A DNA stretch of 64,000 nt from Nocardia ninae NBRC 108245 (GTDB lineage Bacteria; Actinomycetota; Actinomycetes; Mycobacteriales; Mycobacteriaceae), in assembly GCF_007990755.1 (NCBI RefSeq), contig NZ_BJXA01000024.1, positions 50,722-114,721 on the forward strand, read 5' to 3'. Under the pieces are notes generated by a model that worked only from the letters and a program-made list of their open reading frames with translations, did no database searches and was not told where the DNA came from. Position 1 is the first letter of the stretch, and each line of letters opens with the position of its first letter. Shown here one piece after another: positions 52,719-61,934 of the stretch. The translations under genes and the position numbers were made by a program.

Positions 52719-53936
52719 GTGGCGGGTCGTAGGCGTGGTTGGTTCCGTTCGTCCGGGAACAACGAATGGATCGAGCAGGCGCGAGCCTCGCTCGCGTCCG
52801 CGTTCCTCGACATGGACCAGCGTCAGAGCGCGGCCGAGGCTGCGGTGCACGCGGCCGAGGAGGTGTTCCCGGACCGCCGAATGGCCGCGGCCTGGGAGCC
52901 GGTGCGCGGCCGTTGCTACGACGCGGCGGGGGCGTACGTGGCGCTGACCGAGCAGCTCGACCAGGCCGAACGCGAAGGAACCCCGCAGGCGCAGGGCCCG
53001 CAGCAGACCGCGACGGTGACCAGGCAGCTGACCGACGCGGCCCGTGCCGTCGACGAGTTCTACCGCGGTCATCAGGCCCAGCTCGAGCAGGCCGTCGCCA
53101 TCCTCGGCACGGTGCCGCAGCTCGCCCACCAGGTGAAGGTCACCGCGGCCGGCGTGCGCGGGCAGGCGGCCGAATCCGAGTACGCGAACTACCCCTCGGT
53201 GCGCGCACACACCGCGGCCGTCGATGAGGCTCTCATCACACTGGAAGCCCTGGGGCCGGGCGCGTCCGCCGCCGCGGTCCGCGAGGCCGCGAACCGGCTG
53301 GAGGCGGCGACCAAGAGGTTGACCGACGCGTTGGCGCAGGCGCCGACCCGGGCCACCGCCGCGAAGACCGCGATCTCCTCGGTCAGCACCAGGCTGGCCG
53401 CCGCCCGGACCAAGGCCGAGGGCCTGGCACCGGCGTACTCGAGCCTGCTGCGCGAATTCAACGCTGCGAGTTCGGCCGATTTAGCTGACAATGAGCGGGA
53501 AAGTCAGCGAGCCATCGACGCCGCGGAGGCCGCCCTGGGCCGGGCGCGCGCGGCAGCGGCGGAGCACAACCCGGAGATTGCACTTGATCTGACCACATCC
53601 GCCCGCGGGTATCTCACGGAGGCCGAGCAGCGGGTCGACGCCGTCATCAAACGGCTCGCCACGTTGCGTGAAGTACGGTCCGACCCGCAAGAGAAAGCCA
53701 AGGCCGTACGATTTCGGCTGCGGGACGCCCAAATGCTCGCGGTGAGTCGCGGGCTCGTCACCGAATGGGGCTCTGTGCTGGATGCGCAGGCCGCACGGAT
53801 CGACCGGATCAGCGAAACACTGACAGGTAGGCACCCGAACTACTGGGCCTATGTGGTGGAGCTGGATACCATCACCGACTTCATAGCCGGGGTAGTGGAT
53901 CGAATGAGAAAACAAGCAGGACCACGACGAGAATGA
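52719..53936 (+). CDS. Helical protein heading the Ter biosynthetic operon
   Basis: A 405-residue soluble protein, almost entirely helical and Ala/Glu/Arg-rich, with coiled-coil-like stretches (residues 165-300: AAVREAANRLEAATKRLTDAL). No catalytic motif is seen. Comparable proteins occur in actinobacterial Ter gene neighbourhoods, perhaps as membrane-surface or scaffold components. It is 13 bases before the HpcH lyase gene, so the two are cotranscribed. The start is GTG 52719, read as leaderless. No signal peptide or membrane segment. Confidence 0.72.
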   Translation: MAGRRRGWFRSSGNNEWIEQARASLASAFLDMDQRQSAAEAAVHAAEEVFPDRRMAAAWEPVRGRCYDAAGAYVALTEQLDQAEREGTPQAQGPQQTATVTRQLTDAARAVDEFYRGHQAQLEQAVAILGTVPQLAHQVKVTAAGVRGQAAESEYANYPSVRAHTAAVDEALITLEALGPGASAAAVREAANRLEAATKRLTDALAQAPTRATAAKTAISSVSTRLAAARTKAEGLAPAYSSLLREFNAASSADLADNERESQRAIDAAEAALGRARAAAAEHNPEIALDLTTSARGYLTEAEQRVDAVIKRLATLREVRSDPQEKAKAVRFRLRDAQMLAVSRGLVTEWGSVLDAQAARIDRISETLTGRHPNYWAYVVELDTITDFIAGVVDRMRKQAGPRRE

Positions 53937-53949
53937 GGGTGGGAAAACG

Positions 53950-55164
53950 ATGACCGCAGGCATCGCCGTCCAGCGGGAGGTTTCCCTGCGGAAGCGCATG
54001 CCGCTGCGGCATTTCCGGCAGCTGCACGGACCGGAGGCGCGCGATCTGTTCCACCGCGAGCCGGAGCCGTTCGGCGACGACTACACCGATCGGGAACTAC
54101 TGGCCGTCGGCCTCGGCGCGACGCTGTACGCACCGGCCACCCGGCCGGACCTGGCACTGACCATCAGCAAACGCGCCGAACGCGGCGTGTGCTCGATGGT
54201 GATCGACCTGGAAGACGCGGTCGCCGATCACGAGGTCGAGCCGGCCAAACGGCAGACCGTGGACGCGCTGAACCTGTTGGCGGCCAACGGTGATTCGAAC
54301 CCGCTGCTGTTCGTCCGGGTCCGCGACGCGGACACGATCGGCGAGATCGTCGAGCAGCTGGGTGCGGGCGCCTCGGTGCTGACCGGTTTCGTGTTTCCCA
54401 AGTTCGACAGCGCGACGGGGCCGAAATATCTCGCCGCGCTGGACGCCGCGATGCAGCGACTGGGCAGGCCCATCTACGGGATGCCGGTGCTCGAATCGGC
54501 GGGGCTGGTGCACCGGCAGACGCGCGATCAGGAGCTGACGCTGATCGCGGAGCTGCTGGCCGAACATCGGGAGCGGGTGCTCGCGGTGCGCGTCGGCGCG
54601 ACCGACATGTGCTCGACGTTCGGCATTCGGCGCGACCGGGATCTGACGATCTACGACGTGCGGGTGGTCGCCGATGTGATCGCCGACATCGTGAACTACC
54701 TGGGCCGCGCGGACGGGACCGGTTTTGTGATCACCGGGCCGGTCTGGGAGTACTTCGCCGATCACGAGCGGATGTTCCGGCCGTTACTGCGCACCGCGCC
54801 GTTCGAGGAGTCCGACGCCGTGCCGTTCCGGCAGTACCTGGTGAGCCGGGACCTCGACGGCCTGCTGCGGGAGATCACGCTGGATCGGGCCAATGGGATC
54901 CAGGGCAAAACGGTGATCCATCCGTCGCATGTGGCGGCGGTGCACGCGCTGTCGGTGGTGACGCACGAGGAGTACTCCGACGCGCTGGACATTCTGCAGG
55001 TCGATGTCGGCGGCGTCGCGGCGTCGGGTTATCGGAACAAGATGAATGAAATGCGCCCGCACCGTAGTTGGGCGCGGCAGACGTTGTTGCGGGCGCGGGT
55101 TTTCGGTGTGGCGAATAAGGGAGTTTCGTTCGTGGATTTGTTGACGGCGTTGGTAACGGTATGA
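53950..55164 (+). CDS. HpcH/HpaI aldolase (citrate lyase-like) of the Ter biosynthetic module
   Basis: A 404-residue C-C lyase of the HpcH/CitE family. Key blocks are CSMVIDLEDAVADHEVEP (metal/substrate-binding acidic pair), FVFPKFDSATGPKYL, IYGMPVLESAGLVH and TVIHPSHVAAV. It is longer than typical CitE (about 300). In the Ter literature (Anantharaman, Iyer and Aravind 2012) this lyase, the PRTase-TRSP, a StiP-like protein, a HAD phosphatase and an ATP-grasp enzyme form a nucleoside-like metabolite pathway. Its stop overlaps the PRTase start as ATGA, so the two are translationally coupled. Confidence 0.85.
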   Translation: MTAGIAVQREVSLRKRMPLRHFRQLHGPEARDLFHREPEPFGDDYTDRELLAVGLGATLYAPATRPDLALTISKRAERGVCSMVIDLEDAVADHEVEPAKRQTVDALNLLAANGDSNPLLFVRVRDADTIGEIVEQLGAGASVLTGFVFPKFDSATGPKYLAALDAAMQRLGRPIYGMPVLESAGLVHRQTRDQELTLIAELLAEHRERVLAVRVGATDMCSTFGIRRDRDLTIYDVRVVADVIADIVNYLGRADGTGFVITGPVWEYFADHERMFRPLLRTAPFEESDAVPFRQYLVSRDLDGLLREITLDRANGIQGKTVIHPSHVAAVHALSVVTHEEYSDALDILQVDVGGVAASGYRNKMNEMRPHRSWARQTLLRARVFGVANKGVSFVDLLTALVTV

Positions 55165-57662
55165 CCGGCGCTGCGCTCGATGTTGTCGGAATTCCCTGGG
55201 CGACAAAAACTCTCGGTCTTCAGCTGCACCACGAAGAGTCGTACAGCGCGATCGATGCCGGGCAGGCCAGTGCGTTGCCCGCCGAGCTGGCGATCGCGGA
55301 ACTGATTCAGCCCGGCCTGCGCCGCAATCCGCGGCGCGCGCATCTGCTGGTGTCCACCGTGCTCGGTAAGCATCTGCCGACCGACCCGCGAGTGGTGCTC
55401 GACGGCGGGAATCGGCTCGGTGACCTGGTGCGTGAGCTGCTCGGGGACCGCGAGGCGCTGGTGCTCGGCTTCGCCGAAACCGCAACGGGGCTCGGGCATT
55501 GCGTGGCGGCGCGGATCGGCGCGGTCGGTTATCTGCATTCGACGCGGCGCGACGTCGCCGAGGCGCAGACCCTCACCGGATTCGAGGAGGGGCACTCGCA
55601 TGCCACCTCGCATCTGCTCCAACCCGTGCCCGCCGATATCTTCGTGAACGATCTTCCGTTGGTGCTGGTCGATGACGAAATCTCCACCGGCGCAACGGCG
55701 CTCGACGCGATTCGGGCGTTGCACGCCTTCTCGCCGCGCTCGCATTACCTGCTCGCCTCGCTGGTGGATATGCGCCTGGACGCCGATCGCATCGCCTTCG
55801 ACAAGGCGGCCGCCGAGCTGGGCGTCAGCATCGAGACCGTCTGCCTGGCGTCGGGGCGCACCGTGCTGCCCGACGGTCTGGTGGACGCGGTCGCGGAGCT
55901 GCCGGGACCAGAACTGAATCCCATTGCCGCACAGCGTGGTTCGTTCGAACGGATTGAGCTGCCCTGGCCCGCTACGGTGCCCGAGGGTGGCAGGCACGGG
56001 ATCCTGCGGGCGGACCTCGCCGCGTTCGACGCGGCCGTCGGGGCCGCGCACGAGGTGCTGCGGTCGCGGCTCGAGCTGACGTGCCCCGGACGGCCCGTGA
56101 TCGTGCTCGCGCACGAGGAGCTGATGTATCTGCCGCTGCGGCTCGCGGCGGAGTTGGCCGATTCCGGCACGCCGACTCGCTACCAGACCACCACTCGGTC
56201 GCCGGCCTACGTGCTGGACGAGCCCGGATACCCGCTGCGTCGCGGATTCCGTTTCACCGCACCGGAATCGGGTCAGGAAGCGCCGCGCTACCTGTACAAC
56301 GCGCACTGGACGGCGGAGTTCTCCGGTCGGCCCGGCGGTGCCGCGCCGGCCGAAACCGGTGATCCGGTGCTGGTCGTCGTCATCGACCCGCCCGCCGATA
56401 CCGCCGCGCTGGTCGAGGACGGTGGGCTCGTCGATGCACTGACCGCCTCCGGCGCCGACGTACTTGTCGCGGTGATCCCCGGTGCCGATCCCCGTGCCTT
56501 GCATGCCGCGCGCGGTGGTGCCGCGGTGGCGCGCGCACTGCCTGAACCGCTGCACGGACCCGACTTCGGTTCGTATGCGGCCGAAGATGTTTCGTGGCTG
56601 TTGAAGGACCTGTCCGACGTCGACCTCGAAGCCGACGTGGCCGAACGGGAACGGCGCATCCAATCCGGTGTCGCGCACTACGCGGAGTCGCTGCCGATCG
56701 AGTACCAGCCCGACGCCGCCTACCGTTCGCTGTTCGACGAGGTGCTCGCCGACAGTGCCGAACGGCTGGCGCTGGCCGTGGCCACCGTCGCCGAACTCGT
56801 GGTGGCCGAACGTGGCGACGACATCGTGCTGGTGTCGCTGGCGCGGGCGGGCACACCGATCGGCATTCTCATGCGGCGCTGGTTGCGCTCCGGGCGGGCC
56901 GCCGGGAGCCTGAACGTGCCGCACTACGCGGTCTCCATCGTGCGGGATCGCGGTATCGATGCTGTCGCACTGGATTACCTTGCGCGCCATCATGATCCGG
57001 CTTCGATCGTGTTCGTGGACGGCTGGACCGGCAAGGGCGCCATCACGCGCGAGCTCACCGAGGCGCTCGACGCGTACCACGCGGCGGGCGGTGCGCGGTT
57101 CAACAATGAGCTCGCCGTGCTCGCCGACCCAGGGCATTGCGTCCGCACCTATGGCACGCGCGACGACTTCCTCATCGCGTCCGCCTGCCTGAATTCGACT
57201 GTGTCCGGCCTGGTTTCCCGCACGGTGCTGAACGACACGCTGATCGGGCCGGGCGAGTTCCACGGTGCCAAGTACTACCGCGAACTCGCGGACGACGACG
57301 TCTCGCAGCGCCTGCTCGATACGGTGACTGCCGCGTTCGATGTCGTCCGCGCTCGAGTGCCCGCGGCGGTCGCGGCAGTTCGGGACGGCGATCGTACGCC
57401 GACTTGGGCGGGCTGGGCCTCGGTCGAGCAGGTTCGCGCCGAATACGGCGTCGCCAGTGTGAATTTCGTGAAGCCCGGCGTCGGCGAGACCACCCGGGTG
57501 CTGCTGCGGCGGATGCCGTGGCTGGTGCTGGTGCGCGACGCCGAGGCGCCCGAACACGCGCACATTCGCTTGCTCGCCGCGGCCCGCGGCGTGCCGGTCG
57601 AGGTCGTGCCCGACCTGGCCTACTCGTGTATGGGACTGATCAAGGACGTGCAGCAGACATGA
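55161..57662 (+). CDS. PRTase-TRSP / StiP-PELOTA fusion protein of the Ter biosynthetic module
   Basis: An 833-residue multidomain protein. Residues 1-250 are a phosphoribosyltransferase with PRPP loop VLVDDEISTGAT (168-179). Residues 310-385 carry the TRSP motif (TTRSPAYV, 345-348). Residues 505-735 match the StiP cysteine-protease-like family: YAESLPIEYQP, VSLARAGTPIGILMRR, FVDGWTGKGAI, SACLNSTVSGLVSRT. Residues 755-833 are PELOTA-like (VNFVKPGVGETTRVLLRR). In many bacteria these are two genes; here they are one chain. ATG 55161 overlaps the upstream stop, and its own stop overlaps the HAD start. Role: making or processing an unidentified nucleoside-like metabolite, by family inference. Confidence 0.82.
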   Translation: MTGAALDVVGIPWATKTLGLQLHHEESYSAIDAGQASALPAELAIAELIQPGLRRNPRRAHLLVSTVLGKHLPTDPRVVLDGGNRLGDLVRELLGDREALVLGFAETATGLGHCVAARIGAVGYLHSTRRDVAEAQTLTGFEEGHSHATSHLLQPVPADIFVNDLPLVLVDDEISTGATALDAIRALHAFSPRSHYLLASLVDMRLDADRIAFDKAAAELGVSIETVCLASGRTVLPDGLVDAVAELPGPELNPIAAQRGSFERIELPWPATVPEGGRHGILRADLAAFDAAVGAAHEVLRSRLELTCPGRPVIVLAHEELMYLPLRLAAELADSGTPTRYQTTTRSPAYVLDEPGYPLRRGFRFTAPESGQEAPRYLYNAHWTAEFSGRPGGAAPAETGDPVLVVVIDPPADTAALVEDGGLVDALTASGADVLVAVIPGADPRALHAARGGAAVARALPEPLHGPDFGSYAAEDVSWLLKDLSDVDLEADVAERERRIQSGVAHYAESLPIEYQPDAAYRSLFDEVLADSAERLALAVATVAELVVAERGDDIVLVSLARAGTPIGILMRRWLRSGRAAGSLNVPHYAVSIVRDRGIDAVALDYLARHHDPASIVFVDGWTGKGAITRELTEALDAYHAAGGARFNNELAVLADPGHCVRTYGTRDDFLIASACLNSTVSGLVSRTVLNDTLIGPGEFHGAKYYRELADDDVSQRLLDTVTAAFDVVRARVPAAVAAVRDGDRTPTWAGWASVEQVRAEYGVASVNFVKPGVGETTRVLLRRMPWLVLVRDAEAPEHAHIRLLAAARGVPVEVVPDLAYSCMGLIKDVQQT

Positions 57663-58504
57663 TGGAGCTACGAAGACCCCGAAGACGCACGCTGGTCGCC
57701 ACCGACCTGGACCGGACAATGATCTACTCGCGCAACGCCTTCAGCGCGACCGCCGACGTGCCGACTGTCTGCGTGGAACATCTCGAGGGTGCGCCGCTGT
57801 CGTTCATGACGACCGCCGCCGCGCTGCGCATGCAGACCCTCACCGAACCGGCCGCCGTCATCCCGACGACCACCCGCACCATCAAGCAGTTCACCCGCAT
57901 CCAATTGCCCGGTGCCCCCTGGCGTTACGCCATCACCAGCAACGGCGGCAACATCCTCGTCGACGGTGTGCCGGACCTGCGCTGGCGCATCGACATCGAC
58001 GCCAAGGTCCGTGCGGGCGGCGCGACACTTTCCGAGGTCACCGCCGAACTCCGGAACCGCATCGATGATTCGTGGGTCACCAAGTTCCGCGAGGCCGACG
58101 ACCTCTTCTGCTACCTGGTCGTGCGCCCCAAGGAAGTCCCCGCCGGTTTCCTGGCCGAGTGGGACGCCTGGTGCCGGGCTCGTGGCTGGTCCGCCTCCCA
58201 GCAGGGCCGCAAGATCTACTCGATGCCCGATGTCGTCTGTAAGAGCCACGCCGTCGCCGAGGTCCGCCGCCGTCTGCTCGAATCCGGCGAACTCGCCACC
58301 GAGGCCGAAACTTTCGCCGCTGGCGACGGTGCCCTGGACGCCGAGATGCTGCGCGCCGCCGACTACGCCATCCGCCCACGGCACGGCGAACTCGAACACC
58401 TCAACTGGACCCACCCCAACCTCACCATCACCCGGGCCACCGGCATCCTCGCGGGCGAGGAGATCATCAACTGGTTCATCAAGGGCGCACCGTCGGCTGA
58501 GTAG
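57659..58504 (+). CDS. HAD-superfamily phosphatase of the Ter biosynthetic module
   Basis: A 281-residue HAD (Cof-like/trehalose-phosphatase-like cap) phosphatase. Motif I is LVATDLDRTMI (Asp16, Asp18), motif II includes ITSNGGN, motif III is the Lys of VCKSHAV, and motif IV is FAAGDGALDAEML (Asp223, Asp227). All catalytic residues are present. ATG 57659 overlaps the upstream stop in ATGA. It is the last gene of the coupled set and probably dephosphorylates the product of the PRTase-lyase steps. Confidence 0.85.
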   Translation: MMELRRPRRRTLVATDLDRTMIYSRNAFSATADVPTVCVEHLEGAPLSFMTTAAALRMQTLTEPAAVIPTTTRTIKQFTRIQLPGAPWRYAITSNGGNILVDGVPDLRWRIDIDAKVRAGGATLSEVTAELRNRIDDSWVTKFREADDLFCYLVVRPKEVPAGFLAEWDAWCRARGWSASQQGRKIYSMPDVVCKSHAVAEVRRRLLESGELATEAETFAAGDGALDAEMLRAADYAIRPRHGELEHLNWTHPNLTITRATGILAGEEIINWFIKGAPSAE

Positions 58505-58544
58505 CTCCGGTCGGCCCGGTGGCCGACCGCGCGCTTCGGCACCC

Positions 58545-58550
58545 GACAAT
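58545..58550 (+). promoter_or_regulatory. -10-like GACAAT for leaderless start at 58557
   Basis: GACAAT ends six bases before GTG 58557. Another GTG (58551) directly abuts it. No ribosome site is present, so a leaderless mRNA is inferred. Confidence 0.4.
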
Positions 58551-58556
58551 GTGCGG

Positions 58557-59465
58557 GTGCGGGTATTGGTGACGGGTGCGAACGGCTACCTCGGCGGTGC
58601 CGTCGTCAAGCAACTGCGGGTCAGCGGGCACGAGGTGATCGGGCTGGTGCGTGGCGCGGGGACGCCGGGGGAGGGTCCGGTTCGGACCGCCGACCTGCTC
58701 GACCCGGAGGCCTTGGCCGTGGCTGTCCGCGACATCGATGTGGTGTGTCATCTGGCCGGGCTCACTCGCGTCCGCGAGTCCCTCGCCGATCCACTGCGCT
58801 ACTTCGAGGTAAATGTCGGTGGCACGGTCGCGCTGCTGCGCGCGATGGCCGCGGCGCAGGTGGGCGGGCTGGTGTTCGCGTCCACCGCGTCGATCTACGG
58901 CACGCCGGACCGGCAGCCGATGTCGGAGGAACTGCCGGACCGTCCGCCACATCCGTACGCCGCAAGCAAGGCGGCCGTCGAATCGGTGATCGCCGCGCAG
59001 GCGGCGACCGGTCAACTCGCGGCAGTGGTCTTGCGGTTGTTCAATATCGCGGGCGGCGCCGACCCGGACCCGACCAGGATCGTGCCGCGCATCCTCGCCG
59101 TAGCGGCGGGCGACGAGCCTTGCCTGGCGATCAACGGTGATGGCACCGCGGTGCGCGACTACGTGCATATCGAGGACGCCGCAACAGCTTTCGCGGCGGC
59201 AGTCGCACACCTGCCCCAGCGCGGTGCGTGCCGCCGGTACAACATCGGCAGCGGCGGTGGCACCAGTGTCGCCGAACTCGTGGCCGAGGCCACCCGGCTG
59301 ACCGGTCGGGCCATCGCTGTCGAGCATCGGCCTGCGGCGCAGGAGCCACCGCTGCTGGTCAGCGACAGCGGCCGGGCGTATCGCGAATTGGGTTGGCAAG
59401 CAACGAGATCCGACCTGACTACGATCTTGCGTGACGGATGGGCCGCCCAGCACGAGACGTCATGA
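58557..59465 (+). CDS. NAD-dependent epimerase/dehydratase family protein (GalE-like)
   Basis: A 302-residue extended SDR. The cofactor motif is VLVTGANGYLGGAVV, the catalytic S/Y/K set is STASIYG and YAASKAAVE, and the C-terminal block is YVHIEDAATAFAAAV with RYNIGSGGGTS. The order suits nucleotide-sugar 4-epimerase or dehydratase. GTG 58557 is read as leaderless. It follows the Ter biosynthetic operon after about 50 bases, so cotranscription with it is possible but not required. The substrate is unknown. Confidence 0.83.
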   Translation: MRVLVTGANGYLGGAVVKQLRVSGHEVIGLVRGAGTPGEGPVRTADLLDPEALAVAVRDIDVVCHLAGLTRVRESLADPLRYFEVNVGGTVALLRAMAAAQVGGLVFASTASIYGTPDRQPMSEELPDRPPHPYAASKAAVESVIAAQAATGQLAAVVLRLFNIAGGADPDPTRIVPRILAVAAGDEPCLAINGDGTAVRDYVHIEDAATAFAAAVAHLPQRGACRRYNIGSGGGTSVAELVAEATRLTGRAIAVEHRPAAQEPPLLVSDSGRAYRELGWQATRSDLTTILRDGWAAQHETS

Positions 59466-59476
59466 TCGGCGCGTGA

Positions 59477-60061
59477 TCATCGCCTACGGTCGCGGAACTG
59501 CTCGAGCAAGTCGAGGCCGTCGCGCAGTGCTGTCGAGCGTTCGGTGCTCAGCCGCTGCCGCAGGATCTCCGTCTCGGACCTGGTTGCCGCGGTCTTCTTG
59601 TCCGGCGCGAACGGAATACCGGTCGCGAGCGCACGCAGTCCCAGCGTGCACATCTCACCGAGCATGCCGATACCGATCGACAGGGTGATGGGCTTGGCGT
59701 CGTGATGCATCCCCATGGTGCTGCCGAGGGCGTTGATGCCGAAACCCACCGCCGCCGAAGCCGCCCAGACGCCAAGGGTTTTCGCAGTGTAGCGCTGCCA
59801 GAGATGCCCGTTCCGCTCGAAGAGCACCGTCGTGGTGCCACGCACGGCACCGAACGCGATGCCCACCACGCCACCGATCACCAACCAGGTGATGTCGACG
59901 CCATTGAGCCCCTCGACTCTGGTGACGCTGTAAATCCCGACACCCACCAGGATCAACGGCGTCAGAAACGTGTCACGCGCGTCCACCGGTTCCCCCAGGA
60001 ACCGCTTCACGATCAGCACGATCGCCCCCACGATGATGACGAGCAGCAGTCCCACACTCAT
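59477..60061 (-). CDS. DUF1453-type membrane protein
   Basis: A 194-residue membrane protein with about four to five segments. The LGEPVDARDTFLTPLILVGVGIYSV and FGAVRGTTTVLFERNG blocks resemble DUF1453/CcdC-like proteins. The C-terminal 40 residues are charged and helical (RSETEILRQRLSTERSTALRDGL) and cytoplasmic. ATG 60061 follows GGGAGG. The function is unknown. It converges with the epimerase gene. Confidence 0.68.
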   Translation of the reverse strand: MSVGLLLVIIVGAIVLIVKRFLGEPVDARDTFLTPLILVGVGIYSVTRVEGLNGVDITWLVIGGVVGIAFGAVRGTTTVLFERNGHLWQRYTAKTLGVWAASAAVGFGINALGSTMGMHHDAKPITLSIGIGMLGEMCTLGLRALATGIPFAPDKKTAATRSETEILRQRLSTERSTALRDGLDLLEQFRDRRR

Positions 60062-60170
60062 GGCGCCTCCCAGCACGAAGTCCTGCCGGGAAACTAACCC
60101 TGCCCCGAGCGCCACCGAGTCCGCCGAACGGACGATCCGAAGGATGACTGAGGGTCGTTCGGCCGGGCCG

Positions 60171-61085
60171 TTACTTGCTGATCAGGCCTGCGATCTGCTC
60201 GGCGATGGCGGTCATGCCGTCGAGGTTGGGATGGTACGAGCTCATGACGGCGGCGAGATCCGGTGTGCGGGTAAAGGGATCGGCGAAACCGGTGACCCAC
60301 GGCGCGGGTGTGCACGGTGTGTGGGTTTGGTCGACCTCGATGACGTCGGCGCCCGCCGAGCGAGCCGCGCGGGCGGTCGCGGCGAGCAGCCCGTCATAGC
60401 CTGCCCGCGCGGCGCTCGCCTGGTTCGGTTGCAGGGGTACGGCCGTGCATGCGGTGGCTTCGCGGTCGACGACGGGCAGATAGTCGACGAACAGCACGCG
60501 AGCATCGGGTGCCTTGGCGTGCACCGCGTCGGCGATACGCACCAGCGCCTGCTCGACGCGACCGTAATCCGTATCCATCGACGGCCCAGCGAGATCGCCG
60601 CCACCGAGCGCACACCCGCGGGTCGCCACATCGGCCGCCGCAGTGGGCAGCGAAAACGCCTGGACGGCAGCGTTACCGCAGCTCTGGGTGATCATGGTGC
60701 CGACGAGACGCAGGTCGTTGCCGCCGATGGTGACGGTGACCAGCCGGGTGTCGGCGGTCACCGCGTCGAGCTGCACCGGTACCGACCGCCCGTCCCGGAG
60801 TCGCTGCGGAGTATCCAGGATATGGGCCGTGGTCGCGCCCGAGCAGGTGACGTCGGTGAGCGCGAGCCCGAGCGCGTCGGCGAGCAGGCGCGGGTAGTTC
60901 TGCGCGGATCGGGCGCACCCGGTGTCGGCGACCGGCGCGATCCCCGGCCCGGCCGCGTAGGAGCTACCGAGCGCGACATACTGTGCGGCGGGTTGCGCCA
61001 CGGCCACCGCGGGACCCAGGCCGGCGCTGGTGACAGCGGCAGCAGCGATTGCCAACGTACGGAGGAGCATCGAACGTCGCGCCAC
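60171..61085 (-). CDS. Secreted SGNH/GDSL hydrolase
   Basis: A 304-residue exported esterase/lipase. The signal peptide (LRTLAIAAAAVTSAGLGPAVAVAQ) precedes block I ALGSSYAAGPG (nucleophile Ser), block III TIGGNDLRL (Gly/Asn) and block V MSSYHPNLDGM (His). All SGNH blocks are present. GTG 61085 was chosen over GTG 61097 because AAGGTGG lies about eight bases upstream. A perfect 12-bp palindrome, CCAGACGTCTGG (61103-61114), lies just upstream and may be an operator. Similar enzymes in Mycobacteriales act on lipid esters. Confidence 0.83.
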   Translation of the reverse strand: MARRSMLLRTLAIAAAAVTSAGLGPAVAVAQPAAQYVALGSSYAAGPGIAPVADTGCARSAQNYPRLLADALGLALTDVTCSGATTAHILDTPQRLRDGRSVPVQLDAVTADTRLVTVTIGGNDLRLVGTMITQSCGNAAVQAFSLPTAAADVATRGCALGGGDLAGPSMDTDYGRVEQALVRIADAVHAKAPDARVLFVDYLPVVDREATACTAVPLQPNQASAARAGYDGLLAATARAARSAGADVIEVDQTHTPCTPAPWVTGFADPFTRTPDLAAVMSSYHPNLDGMTAIAEQIAGLISK

Positions 61086-61167
61086 GGTATCGACCACCTT
61101 GTCCAGACGTCTGGCTGGCTTTGTCCGAACGTAGCGCAGTCCGGGACCCGCCGCGGCGCAAGGGTAC

Positions 61168-61932
61168 TCAGTACCCCTGTTGCCCGCCCAACTGCTGAGC
61201 GATGACGCCCTGCAGACGTTGCAGTCCGGTGGGTGTGATGCCGCTCTGGATCTGGCCCTCGATGGTGCGGACCAGCATGGCGTCGCTGATCACCTTCTCG
61301 CTGGACTGGATGAGCACGGTGCCCGCACCGGTGAAATCGAATTGGCGTTCCTCGCCGGAGTTGACGCCGAACCGCGCGGCGCCCGCGGCTAGGAAGCTGG
61401 AGATCCAGCGCTGGTCGTAGTGGTGGCTGGGGGAGGGGCAATCGGCCCAGCCGACCAGGGATTCGGGGTCGACCCGCAGCGGCGGCTCGGCGAACATGAC
61501 CGGGCCGTTGGAGGAGGCGAGGAACTTGCCGGTGCCGATGAGGGTGAGGAAGCCGGGCACGATGGACTGGTTCAGCGACAGCCCCGGCTCGAACGCCAGC
61601 AGGTTGGCGGCGCGGATGGTGAGGTTGCCGTTGTCCTCGAGGTCATAGGAATTGATGTCGTAGCCGCGGTCGCCGATGATCAGCTTCCCGTGCCCCTCGG
61701 CCACCACGTAGTCGCCGGTGAACAGCGGCGCCGAGAATTGCTGCGCCACCATGTGCATCAGCCCGCCCTGCAGGCCATGGGTGAGCATCTGGAATCGCAT
61801 GTCGCCGTAGTAGGCGATCATCGCGCCCTTGCGCATGAACCACGGCTTGTTCAGGTCGATGCAGTAGGCGTAGCTGTTTCCCGGAATATTGTCGCTGTCA
61901 CCGAGATTCATCGGATTCAAGATATCGGTCAT
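61168..61932 (-). CDS. AIM24-family protein, third of a tandem trio
   Basis: A 254-residue AIM24 (TIGR00266/DUF124-like) protein: an N-terminal SYAYCIDLNKPWFMRKGAMIAYYGDMRF, the HGLQGGLMHM loop and beta-strand repeats including LTIRAANLLAFEPGLSL and LTLIGTGKFLASS. Sequence and size differ from the two upstream copies, so the three are old paralogues. ATG 61932 lies two bases after the previous stop, with GAGAAG as ribosome site inside it. AIM24 genes often neighbour Ter genes; the role is unknown. Confidence 0.83.
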   Translation of the reverse strand: MTDILNPMNLGDSDNIPGNSYAYCIDLNKPWFMRKGAMIAYYGDMRFQMLTHGLQGGLMHMVAQQFSAPLFTGDYVVAEGHGKLIIGDRGYDINSYDLEDNGNLTIRAANLLAFEPGLSLNQSIVPGFLTLIGTGKFLASSNGPVMFAEPPLRVDPESLVGWADCPSPSHHYDQRWISSFLAAGAARFGVNSGEERQFDFTGAGTVLIQSSEKVISDAMLVRTIEGQIQSGITPTGLQRLQGVIAQQLGGQQGY

Positions 61933-61934
61933 GG

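Noticed and set aside
55029-57719. 896-codon minus-strand open frame opposite the PRTase-StiP gene
   Set aside because: It is a shadow of high-GC third-position bias. Its protein is Arg/Gly/His-rich without domains, whereas the plus frame has intact PRTase, TRSP and StiP motifs.
61103-61114. CCAGACGTCTGG as another site of the ABC1/GntR regulon
   Set aside because: It is a perfect palindrome, but with arm sequence and spacing different from CTGTC-N3-GACAG and no -10-like hexamer at the same distance. It is kept only as a possible operator of the SGNH hydrolase gene.
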